The notes beneath the pieces were generated by a model. It was not told where the DNA came from. It did not search any database and saw nothing but the letters and a program-made list of their open reading frames with translations. This document shows, one piece after another, positions 1-7,597 of a DNA stretch of 20,829 nucleotides; within the stretch, counting starts at the first letter, position 1, and each line of letters begins with the position of its first letter. The position numbers were made by a program, and so were the translations under genes. The stretch comes from Lentisphaerota bacterium (lineage in GTDB: Bacteria; Verrucomicrobiota; Kiritimatiellia; RFP12; UBA1067): NCBI GenBank assembly GCA_015061765.1, contig SUVZ01000019.1:1-20829 (forward strand), read 5' to 3'.

Positions 1-1
1 C

Positions 2-100
2 GCGAACTGGCGCTACGCCTGGATTCCCGTTGCCGGACCGATCGTCGGCGCACTTGCCGCCGTCGCCCTGTACAGAGCGTTTCCCTGGCCAGCCCAATGA
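2..100 (+). CDS. glpF: glycerol facilitator (aquaglyceroporin), C-terminal fragment
   Basis: Frame 2 is open from the window edge to a TGA at 98-100 and encodes 32 residues. They read as the last membrane helix of a MIP-family channel: the string YAWIPVAGPIVGALAAVALY matches the usual end of GlpF proteins (Y-A-W-I/V-P followed by a GPI-G-A helix). GlpF lets glycerol diffuse through the inner membrane. The start and both NPA pore motifs lie outside the window, so the call rests on this short match plus the position 35 bp upstream of glycerol kinase, the classical glpFK order. A general aquaporin is the only real alternative. Confidence 0.78.
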   Translation, partial: ANWRYAWIPVAGPIVGALAAVALYRAFPWPAQ

Positions 101-135
101 CATTCGCCGCAACCGCAGAATAAGGAACGCACACG

Positions 136-1617
136 ATGAACGCAAAATACATACTTTCGCTTGACGCCGGCACATCTTCGAGCAGGGCAATCCTCTTCGA
201 CCGCAACGGACGCATCGTGGCCGTATCCCAGCGAGAGTTCCGCCAGATATACCCGAAACCGGGATGGGTCGAACACGATCCGCTGGAAATATGGGAGACG
301 CAGCGCGCCGTCGCGCGCGAGGTTCTCGACAAGGCGGAGGTCAACCCTTCCGAGATCGTGTCACTCGGAATCACCAATCAGCGAGAAACGACGGTTGTGT
401 GGAACCGCGAGACCGGACGTCCCGTGTGCAATGCCATCGTATGGCAGTGTCGCCGGACAAGCGAGTTCTGCGACTGCCTGAAGCAGGGCGGCCTTGCGGA
501 CGACATCCGCAGCAAGACGGGCCTTCTGCCGGACGCCTACTTCTCCGGCACGAAACTGCGCTGGATACTCGAGAACATTCCCGGCGCACGGCAGGATGCC
601 GCAGACGGCAAGCTCCTTTTCGGAACGATCGACACCTGGCTCATCTGGAACCTCACGGGCGGCAAAGTGCATGCGACCGACCATTCCAACGCCTCGCGCA
701 CAATGCTCTACGACATCGGCGCGCTCCGCTGGGACGACGCCATCCTCAACGAATTCGGCATTCCGCAGTCCATGCTTCCGGACGTGCGCCCTTCCAGCGG
801 CTCCTTCGGCGAGACGGCGGCATCCGTGTTCGGCAGGGCCATTCCGATAAGCGGAGTCGCCGGCGACCAGCAGAGCGCACTGTTCGGACAGACGTGCTTC
901 GAGGCCGGCGACGCGAAGAATACATACGGCACCGGATGCTTCATGCTGATGAACACAGGAGAGCGCAGAGTGCCATCGGCGAACGGTCTGCTCACGACAA
1001 TCGCATGGGGACTGGACGGCAAGGTGTCGTACGCGCTGGAGGGCAGCGTATTCACCGCCGGTGCCGCAATACAGTGGCTGCGCGACGAACTGGGACTGAT
1101 CGCCTCCGCTTCGGATTCCGAAGCCATGGCGCGGTCCGTGCCGGACACCAACGGCTGCTATGTCGTGCCGGCGTTCACAGGACTCGGCGCTCCGTACTGG
1201 GACCAGTACGCACGCGGCGCGATCCTCGGACTGACGCGCGGCGTGAACCGGAATCACATCGTGCGCGCAACGCTCGAATCGCTCGCATACCAGACGGCCG
1301 ATGTGCTGGACGCGATGAAGCGCGATGCGGGGATCGATCTCAACTCGCTGAGGGTGGACGGCGGAGCTTCGGCAAACGACTTCCTGATGCAGTTCCAGAG
1401 CGACATCATCGGCGTGCCGGTAGAGCGTCCGGAATGCATCGAGACGACAGCTCTCGGCGCCGCCTACCTTGCCGGGCTCGGCGTAGGGTTCTGGAGCGAC
1501 AAGTCGGAGCTGAAGGACTGCTCATGCGGACTCAGCCGCTTCTCGCCGTCGCTCGGCAAGTGCGAACGCGCCGACGCCTTGGCAGGATGGCATTCCGCCG
1601 TCAAAAGGGTTATGTGA
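136..1617 (+). CDS. glpK: glycerol kinase
   Basis: This 493-residue FGGY-family sugar kinase phosphorylates glycerol to sn-glycerol 3-phosphate in the cytoplasm, trapping glycerol that enters through GlpF. The start is supported by AAGGAA eight bases before the ATG. Visible landmarks are the N-terminal phosphate-binding loop [13 protein letters not shown] (residues 10-22), the substrate segment NQRETTVVW (81-89), WQCRR (103-107), the catalytic Asp in GVAGDQQ (D244), the adenosine-side string [15 protein letters not shown] and the C-terminal [13 protein letters not shown]. Similarity to the E. coli enzyme is high along the full length. The E. coli fructose-1,6-bisphosphate loop GGKGGTR is missing: the equivalent stretch is AASVFGRA just before IPISG. 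Classical FBP inhibition through that loop is therefore unlikely. Confidence 0.97.
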   Translation: MNAKYILSLDAGTSSSRAILFDRNGRIVAVSQREFRQIYPKPGWVEHDPLEIWETQRAVAREVLDKAEVNPSEIVSLGITNQRETTVVWNRETGRPVCNAIVWQCRRTSEFCDCLKQGGLADDIRSKTGLLPDAYFSGTKLRWILENIPGARQDAADGKLLFGTIDTWLIWNLTGGKVHATDHSNASRTMLYDIGALRWDDAILNEFGIPQSMLPDVRPSSGSFGETAASVFGRAIPISGVAGDQQSALFGQTCFEAGDAKNTYGTGCFMLMNTGERRVPSANGLLTTIAWGLDGKVSYALEGSVFTAGAAIQWLRDELGLIASASDSEAMARSVPDTNGCYVVPAFTGLGAPYWDQYARGAILGLTRGVNRNHIVRATLESLAYQTADVLDAMKRDAGIDLNSLRVDGGASANDFLMQFQSDIIGVPVERPECIETTALGAAYLAGLGVGFWSDKSELKDCSCGLSRFSPSLGKCERADALAGWHSAVKRVM

Positions 1618-1728
1618 TGCGCGGAACGGAACTCCCGTCAAACCTCAATTCATCCTGCATTCAACCCGCCCTTGGCTGCGCTTGCTTTGCCCCGCGCCTT
1701 CTGACGAGGAATGTCCGATACGCGACTA

Positions 1729-4700
1729 CTAAACCGTTTCCAGCATCTTGAACAGTGAGGTTATCTTCCGGTCTGCGGTGCTGCCTGAGACACGCTCGAC
1801 GAACGCCGGATCCCGGCTGCCCTGCATGTAGAACACCGCGCGCGGCCCCTTTACGTCCAGCCGCGACACCCTTTTGGCTGCACACCGCACGCGAAACTCA
1901 GCCAGACGCACGAGCCGCACCGCGGCGGGCGGCAGTTTGCCGTACCTGTCCGCGAGCTCCCGCCTCAGACGAAGAACGTCCTTGACCGTTGCCGCCTCCG
2001 CAAGACGGTGATGGAAATCCATGCGCTGCGACTCCTCCTCCACGTAGTCGTAGGGAAGAGATGCGCCGGCATCAGGATCGGCGGTCCCCGGCGAGAAATC
2101 GATGAAATCGAGATTGACCGACACGTCCACGATGTCATGGACGACCTCGCCGCGCAGTTTCGCGATGGTGCGCCGAAGAAGCTGGCAGTAGAGGGAGAAT
2201 CCGACGGCGGCGATGTGTCCGGACTGCTCGCTTCCGAGAAGGTTCCCTGCTCCGCGTATCTCAAGATCGCGGAGCGACAGGTTGTACCCGCTCCCGTGCC
2301 CCGAATGCTTGCGCAGCGCATCGAGACGCTCGCGCGCGTCGGAATCCACAAGTCCCTCCTCCGGAAGCAGGAAGAACGCATATCCCTGACGCGAGCCGCG
2401 CCCCACGCGTCCGCGCAGCTGGTAAAGCTCCGCGATCCCGAAACGGTCAGCCCTGTCGACTATGATCGTGTTCGCACGGGTGATGTCCAGTCCGGACTCC
2501 ACAATCGTCGTGCAGATGAGAACGTCGGTCAGCCCTTCCGCAAAACGGCGCATCTTGTCGGCAAGGACATTCGTGGGCATCTGTCCGTGCGCGACGTCTA
2601 TCTTGGCGTCCGGACACAGTTCCCTAAGCCGCTTCTCCGCCTTGGAGATGGTGATCACGCGGTTGTACAGATAGTACACCTGTCCGCCGCGGGCAAGTTC
2701 GCGTTCGATGGCGGAACGTATCGTCGAATCGCAGTCGCGTACGATCTTCGTCTCGGTGGCGACACGTTCGCGCGGCGGCGTCTTGAGGACGGAAAGGTCG
2801 CGCGCGCCAGTCATCGAAAGGTACAGCGTGCGCGGAATCGGCGTTGCGCTCATGGTGAGCACGTCGGCCGTAGCGCGCAGACGCTTGAGATATTCCTTGT
2901 GCCGCACTCCGAAGCGCTGCTCCTCGTCGACGATGATCAGCCCCAGGTCCTTGAACTGAACCTTGGACGAAAGCAGCGCGTGCGTACCGATCACGATGTC
3001 GGCGGCGCCGCTTGCAAGACGGGACCGCGCCCCCTTCTTCACATCGTCGGTCTGGAACCGGCTCATCGCCTCTATGCGGACCGGAGTGCCCTCAAAGCGG
3101 GAAAGGAAGGTTTCATAATGCTGCTGCGCCAATACGGTGGTTGGCGCAAGAAGCGCGGTCTGCTTTCCGTTCATCGCAGCGATGAACGCCGCGCGCATCG
3201 CGACCTCGGTCTTGCCGTAGCCTGCGTCCCCGCAGATCAGGCGGTCCATCGGCCTGGTGGATGCGAGGTCGCGCTTAACATCCTCGATCGCAGCGGCCTG
3301 GTCCGGCGTCTCATCATACGGAAACGCAGCCTCGAACGCGATGATGTCGTCCTCTTCCACACTGTAGGCAAAGCCCGGGACGACAGCCCGCCTGGCCTGC
3401 GTCTCAAGCAGTGAGGCCGCAAGGTCCGCAACGGCGCGCTGTGCGTCGCACTTGTCCTTGGTCCAGCGTTTCCCATCCAAACGGTGAAGCTTCACCTTCT
3501 CGCCCTTGACGCCGACGTAGCGGGACAGTAGATGCGCATGGGCGACAGGCACATGGAGTTTCGCCCCTTCGGCATACTCGATGGTGAACACCTCGCTGCG
3601 TGTGCCGCCCACCTCTATTTCCGTCGAGCCGAGAAAACGCCCGATTCCGTGATCAAGATGTACGACAAGTTCACCGGGCTCGATATCCATCGCCTCGCCA
3701 AGCCGCTCTCCCGAACGGGCGGCGATCGTACTTCGCCGTCCTGCGACGGCATGGCGGCGTTTTGCGCCGGGAACACGGTCCGACCGGGCGGCTACGACAA
3801 GCCCCTCGCAGGCGAAACCGCCGGAAAGGACGTCGTCCTCCACTATCAGCGAACCGCGGCGGCGTTCTGCGGAAAGATATTTCCTGAGTCCGTCGCGCAC
3901 CCGTTCGACAAGCATCGGATCTGTGATGCGCTGCTCCACGAACCCCGGGATCGGTGCCGTCGCGAATGAAGCCGTCGGCACGCCTCGCGGGGCAGGATCG
4001 CCGGTGAAGACGGTCTTGAACGATTCAATAGGCATATGGGCGATCTCGTGGGCGTAGTCGTTATGCTCAAGCGCCAATATGCAGCTGTGCGGAGGAAGAA
4101 GCTCAAAGAGAGACCTGCGGTCTTCGACTGCAGAGGCTTTGCCCGCATCGACCGATACCGGCTCGAGCCTTACAGACTCGATTCTCCCGACGGAGACCTG
4201 GGTGCCGGGATCGAACACGCGAAGGCTCTCCAGCTCATCGCCGAAGAACTCAGCACGGACAGGACGTTCATCGCCCGGACTCCATGCGTCCAAAACGCCG
4301 CCGCGCACGGAGAATTCGCCCGGGGACGACACCTCGGCCACACGCTCGTACCCCGCCGCAAGAAGTTTCGCCTGGACATCCGCAAAGCCCAGCCCCGAAC
4401 CGCCATGTCCCGGAAGCGACAGCGTAAGCGATGCGTACTGGACACGGTCGGAGGCCGCCACGCCTTCCTTGAGCGCCATCACCGGCGTCACGACAACAAG
4501 GGGATACGGGCGTATCGAATATGCGCCCAACGCGGCGGAAACCTTCAGTCGTGCGGCGACGGACCCCCTGTCGTCCTCGATCTCGGGAGGAAATTCAAGC
4601 GCCCGCACCCCAGCCTCGTCCGCAATCGACTCCAGATCTGAAAACAGCGCATCCGCCTCCGGCAGACCTGATGCGACTGCGACGACAACGCCGCCGCTCT

Positions 4701-4827
4701 TCACGGCGAGCGCGGCGGCGGCGAACGCAGAGGAACTTCCTACAAGTGACTGATACGCAACCGCGGGTGCTCCATCAGGAACGCCCGCGGTGAATGCCTT
4801 GAGGAATATGTCGAATCTCTTCGACAT
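1729..4827 (-). CDS. mfd: transcription-repair coupling factor Mfd
   Basis: This 1032-residue DNA translocase displaces RNA polymerase stalled at lesions and recruits UvrA for nucleotide excision repair. Order of parts: a UvrB-like N-terminal module (about 1-230), a linker, the CarD-like RNA-polymerase interaction domain starting near residue 382 (GELVVHLDHGIGRFLG), then the superfamily 2 motor with Walker A GDAGYGKT (533-540), DEEQ box (634-637), SATP (660-663) and QLRGRVGR (803-810). The translocation segment RGAGNLLGSEQSGHIAAVG (858-876) and a C-terminal TRCF domain (about 920-1030) follow. The RNA-polymerase domain starts about 90 residues earlier than in E. coli Mfd (1148 aa), so the N-terminal module is shortened. 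It starts 23 nt after gpmI with no strong ribosome-binding site and is the last gene of the long minus-strand run. Confidence 0.97.
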   Translation of the reverse strand: MSKRFDIFLKAFTAGVPDGAPAVAYQSLVGSSSAFAAAALAVKSGGVVVAVASGLPEADALFSDLESIADEAGVRALEFPPEIEDDRGSVAARLKVSAALGAYSIRPYPLVVVTPVMALKEGVAASDRVQYASLTLSLPGHGGSGLGFADVQAKLLAAGYERVAEVSSPGEFSVRGGVLDAWSPGDERPVRAEFFGDELESLRVFDPGTQVSVGRIESVRLEPVSVDAGKASAVEDRRSLFELLPPHSCILALEHNDYAHEIAHMPIESFKTVFTGDPAPRGVPTASFATAPIPGFVEQRITDPMLVERVRDGLRKYLSAERRRGSLIVEDDVLSGGFACEGLVVAARSDRVPGAKRRHAVAGRRSTIAARSGERLGEAMDIEPGELVVHLDHGIGRFLGSTEIEVGGTRSEVFTIEYAEGAKLHVPVAHAHLLSRYVGVKGEKVKLHRLDGKRWTKDKCDAQRAVADLAASLLETQARRAVVPGFAYSVEEDDIIAFEAAFPYDETPDQAAAIEDVKRDLASTRPMDRLICGDAGYGKTEVAMRAAFIAAMNGKQTALLAPTTVLAQQHYETFLSRFEGTPVRIEAMSRFQTDDVKKGARSRLASGAADIVIGTHALLSSKVQFKDLGLIIVDEEQRFGVRHKEYLKRLRATADVLTMSATPIPRTLYLSMTGARDLSVLKTPPRERVATETKIVRDCDSTIRSAIERELARGGQVYYLYNRVITISKAEKRLRELCPDAKIDVAHGQMPTNVLADKMRRFAEGLTDVLICTTIVESGLDITRANTIIVDRADRFGIAELYQLRGRVGRGSRQGYAFFLLPEEGLVDSDARERLDALRKHSGHGSGYNLSLRDLEIRGAGNLLGSEQSGHIAAVGFSLYCQLLRRTIAKLRGEVVHDIVDVSVNLDFIDFSPGTADPDAGASLPYDYVEEESQRMDFHHRLAEAATVKDVLRLRRELADRYGKLPPAAVRLVRLAEFRVRCAAKRVSRLDVKGPRAVFYMQGSRDPAFVERVSGSTADRKITSLFKMLETV

Positions 4828-4850
4828 GCCTGTCTGTCACGGCCTGTCAC

Positions 4851-6404
4851 TCAGCCGACAAAAAGCGACGGAGTGGTCATCTCCGCCGGAACGGGGAGAC
4901 CGAGAAGTTCGAGAGTCGTGGGCGCGATGGCGGAAAGCTTGGCCAGAGGCATTAGCTTTCGTTCGTTCGCGTCCTTCGCCACGTAGAAGCAGTCCACAAG
5001 GTTGAGCGTGTGAGAGGTCTTCGTGAGGCCGGTCTTGTAGTCGACCATCTGCTCTGCATTGCCGTGATCCGCGAAGATCAGGACCTGCGCGTCAAGCTCC
5101 ATGAGGCGCGGCATGATCTTGCCGATGCATTCGTCCGTGACCTCGACGGCCTTCGTAGCGGCGGCGAGATCGCCGGTGTGGCCGACCATGTCGCAGTTTG
5201 CGTAGTTGACCACGATGAGACCGTACGGATTGTTCTCGAGACGGCGGAGAAGCTCGTCCGTGACATTGTACGCGTCCATCTCCGGATGGGAAGCGAACGT
5301 GGCGGGATCGAACCGGCTCTTGACCTCGACCTGGTCCTCGCCCTCGGAAGGCTTGGTGGACTTGCCGTTGAAGAAGCTGGTGACGTGGCGGAACTTCTGG
5401 GTCTCGGCAATGCGGAGCTGCTTGATTCCGGCGCGGGAAACGACCTCGCCAAGAAGGTTGTCCATTCCGCCGCCTGCGCCCATCGCGCCAAGGAGGTAGT
5501 CCGAGAACTCATCCCAATAGCGGGTGAAGCCAAGATATGCGATCTTGGGACGCACGCTGCGCGCACCCTGATAGTCGTCGCAGACGAACGCCTGCGTAAG
5601 CTGGATGGCGCGATCCTGGCGGTAGTTGGTGTGCATCACGGAATCGCCATCCTTGATTCCGGCGAAATCGCCGATGACATAGCAGGGAATGTACTCGTCG
5701 GTCATTTCCGTGCCGTCAGGCGTCTTGCCCGTGGCATATTCCGCATTGACAGCCTCTTCTGCGGAAGCGGCCCTCTTGCCCTTTGCGGCGACGAGACATT
5801 CATAAGCCTCGGAGGTGAGTTCCCAGTTCTTGGAGCGGTCCATGCCGTAGTAGCGGCCCATCACCGTCCCGATCACGGCATTGCCGACCGCCTCAAGCTC
5901 CTGGTTGAGGCGTGCAATGTACTCAAGCGTAGAGCGAGGCGGGGTATCGCGTCCATCCAGGAACGGGTGAACGACAATCCTGCCTTCGGGGAACTCCTTG
6001 CGCGCCTGGCGCATGAGCTTGAAGAGGTGCTCCTGATGCGCATGGACGCCTTCATCCTGAAGGAGACCAAGGAAATGGAGAGAGGAATTGTTGTTCTTCC
6101 AGTTCGAGATGAGTGCCGCCCATTTCTCGCTCTTGAAGAGTTCGCCGGAGGAAAGACCGTCGTCGATGCGCTTGAGCTCCTGGACGACGACACGTCCGGC
6201 GCCCATGTTGAGGTGCCCCACTTCAGAGGACCCTTGATAGCCGTCGGGAAGTCCGACAGCCTCGCCGCAACAGTCAAGAAGACAATGCGGATACTGAGCG
6301 CGGATTGCGTCAATGACAGGTGTCTTTGCGGCAGCGGCGGAATTGCCGTCGGTGCGATCGTTCACGCCCCAGCCGTCACGGATGATAAGTACTACAGGTC
6401 TCAT
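4851..6404 (-). CDS. gpmI: 2,3-bisphosphoglycerate-independent phosphoglycerate mutase
   Basis: This 517-residue alkaline-phosphatase-superfamily enzyme interconverts 3- and 2-phosphoglycerate in glycolysis using two metal ions and a phosphoserine. The N-terminus MRPVVLIIRDGWG is the usual first metal-binding strand, which fixes the start at 6404; an in-frame extension to 6551 would run into the end of rmlB and adds no family sequence. The nucleophile is Ser60 in GSSEVGHLNMGAGR (E. coli has GNSEVGH). Other landmarks are HPFLDGRDTPPRS, the MGRYYGMDR string, CDMVGHTG and the metal site FADHGNAEQM. No Shine-Dalgarno sequence precedes the ATG; the leader is almost free of G and A-rich next to the start. 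It lies 65 nt after rmlB and 23 nt before mfd, so these two housekeeping genes may ride on the exopolysaccharide transcript. Confidence 0.97.
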   Translation of the reverse strand: MRPVVLIIRDGWGVNDRTDGNSAAAAKTPVIDAIRAQYPHCLLDCCGEAVGLPDGYQGSSEVGHLNMGAGRVVVQELKRIDDGLSSGELFKSEKWAALISNWKNNNSSLHFLGLLQDEGVHAHQEHLFKLMRQARKEFPEGRIVVHPFLDGRDTPPRSTLEYIARLNQELEAVGNAVIGTVMGRYYGMDRSKNWELTSEAYECLVAAKGKRAASAEEAVNAEYATGKTPDGTEMTDEYIPCYVIGDFAGIKDGDSVMHTNYRQDRAIQLTQAFVCDDYQGARSVRPKIAYLGFTRYWDEFSDYLLGAMGAGGGMDNLLGEVVSRAGIKQLRIAETQKFRHVTSFFNGKSTKPSEGEDQVEVKSRFDPATFASHPEMDAYNVTDELLRRLENNPYGLIVVNYANCDMVGHTGDLAAATKAVEVTDECIGKIMPRLMELDAQVLIFADHGNAEQMVDYKTGLTKTSHTLNLVDCFYVAKDANERKLMPLAKLSAIAPTTLELLGLPVPAEMTTPSLFVG

Positions 6405-6467
6405 GGTTTTTATTTTTAGTTGATGGTTGGTAGATGATCGATGGTAGGGGTAGGGGATGTATGAAGG
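6405..6467 (-). promoter_or_regulatory. G-depleted, SD-less leader of gpmI
   Basis: In the transcribed strand this 63-nt stretch has a single G (opposite 6439). It is C/A/T-rich with loose ACCATC/CTACC repeats and ends in the A-rich string TAAAAATAAAAACC right before the ATG. There is no purine-rich Shine-Dalgarno motif, in contrast to most upstream genes. An unstructured A-rich leader is a known way to initiate without SD pairing; that this is its job here is inference. Confidence 0.5.
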
Positions 6468-6469
6468 CA

Positions 6470-7591
6470 TTACGGGGTTTTTCCAAGGCGTTCGCCGGAA
6501 TACTTTCCTTCGCGGATCGGCCTCCACCACCATTCGTTGTCGAGATACCACTGGACGGTCTTGCGGATTCCGGTGTCGAAATTCTCCTGCGGTTTCCAGC
6601 CAAGCTCGTTCGTCAGTTTGGAGGGATCGATTGCGTACCGCAGATCATGTCCAGGACGATCGGCGACATATGTGATCAGATCCCCGTACTTGCCGCCGGA
6701 ACGGGGACGGAGCTCATCAAGAATGCGGCATACGGTCTGTACCACCTCAAGATTCGTGCGCTCATTGCGTCCGCCGACATTGTACGTCTCGCCGGGAACG
6801 CCCTTCTCGTTCACAAGGCGGAGCGCGGCGGCATGATCGTCGACATACAGCCAATCCCTTACGTTCGCCCCCTTGCCGTAAACCGGAAGAGGCTTCCCCT
6901 CCAGACAGTTCAGTATCACAAGCGGTATGAGCTTCTCGGGGAAATGGAAAGGACCGTAATTGTTCGAGCAATTCGTGATGAGGGTCGGCAGACCGTACGT
7001 GTCATGCCAGGCACGGACAAGGTGATCCGACGAAGCCTTTGACGCCGAATACGGAGAGTGCGGCATATAGGGCGTGGTCTCCGTGAAAAGGCCGGTATCG
7101 CCAAGCGAACCGTACACCTCGTCTGTGCTGATGTGCTGGAAACGGAATGACGACTTCGTGGGACCGTCGCCATCGTCGGGAAGATTGCGCCAGTAGGACA
7201 ATGCGGCCTGCAGAAGGACCGCAGTCCCCGCGACATTCGTGCGGATGAACTCCCCCGGCCCGTCAATGGAGCGATCGACATGCGATTCCGCCGCCAGATG
7301 GAAAACGGCATCAGGACAATACACCTCGAATGCGGCGGTCATCGCCGCCATGTCGCATATGTCCGCCTGGAAGAATTCACAGCGGGCGGGAACAGGGGCC
7401 GGGGCGTCGCACTCGTAATCCGGCGCAGACCAGGGAACGACGCCCGCATCCTTGAGCGATTCGAGATTTCCCGCATACGTAAGTTTGTCGACAACAAGCA
7501 CCGAAGCATCAGAATCGCGAATCAGGCTGCGAACAAGCGCGGACCCTATGAAACCTGCTCCACCAGTGACTATGAATCGTTTCGCCGGCAT
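6470..7591 (-). CDS. rmlB: dTDP-glucose 4,6-dehydratase
   Basis: This 373-residue extended short-chain dehydrogenase turns dTDP-glucose into dTDP-4-keto-6-deoxyglucose, the branch point to dTDP-rhamnose and other deoxysugars. Visible motifs are the NAD-binding TGGAGFIGS (9-17), [13 protein letters not shown] (97-109), the active-site STDEVYG (155-161, with the Asp-Glu pair of true RmlB proteins), YSASK (181-185, Tyr/Lys dyad), the NNYGP string and [12 protein letters not shown] near the C-terminus. GAGGAA inside the end of the kinase gene lies nine bases before the ATG, and only 6 nt separate the two genes. RmlA, RmlC and RmlD are not in the window. It presumably supplies a deoxysugar for the polymer exported by the genes upstream. 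Confidence 0.95.
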   Translation of the reverse strand: MPAKRFIVTGGAGFIGSALVRSLIRDSDASVLVVDKLTYAGNLESLKDAGVVPWSAPDYECDAPAPVPARCEFFQADICDMAAMTAAFEVYCPDAVFHLAAESHVDRSIDGPGEFIRTNVAGTAVLLQAALSYWRNLPDDGDGPTKSSFRFQHISTDEVYGSLGDTGLFTETTPYMPHSPYSASKASSDHLVRAWHDTYGLPTLITNCSNNYGPFHFPEKLIPLVILNCLEGKPLPVYGKGANVRDWLYVDDHAAALRLVNEKGVPGETYNVGGRNERTNLEVVQTVCRILDELRPRSGGKYGDLITYVADRPGHDLRYAIDPSKLTNELGWKPQENFDTGIRKTVQWYLDNEWWWRPIREGKYSGERLGKTP

Positions 7592-7597
7592 CTTCGA

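Noticed and set aside
1674..1698. Possible terminator hairpin between convergent glpK and mfd
   Set aside because: Only six pairs with a bulged base and a 12-base loop, and no T run on either side. The 111-bp gap 1618-1728 shows nothing else.
264..1751. A 495-codon plus-strand frame overlapping glpK in another frame
   Set aside because: Arg-rich out-of-frame reading of a near full-length GlpK; it has no motifs of its own.
2008..3414. A 468-codon plus-strand frame antisense to mfd
   Set aside because: The minus strand encodes intact Mfd motor motifs; the plus-strand product has no family features.
5010..6419. A 469-codon plus-strand frame antisense to gpmI
   Set aside because: It mirrors a clearly conserved enzyme; the hydrophobic appearance comes from reverse-complement codon bias.
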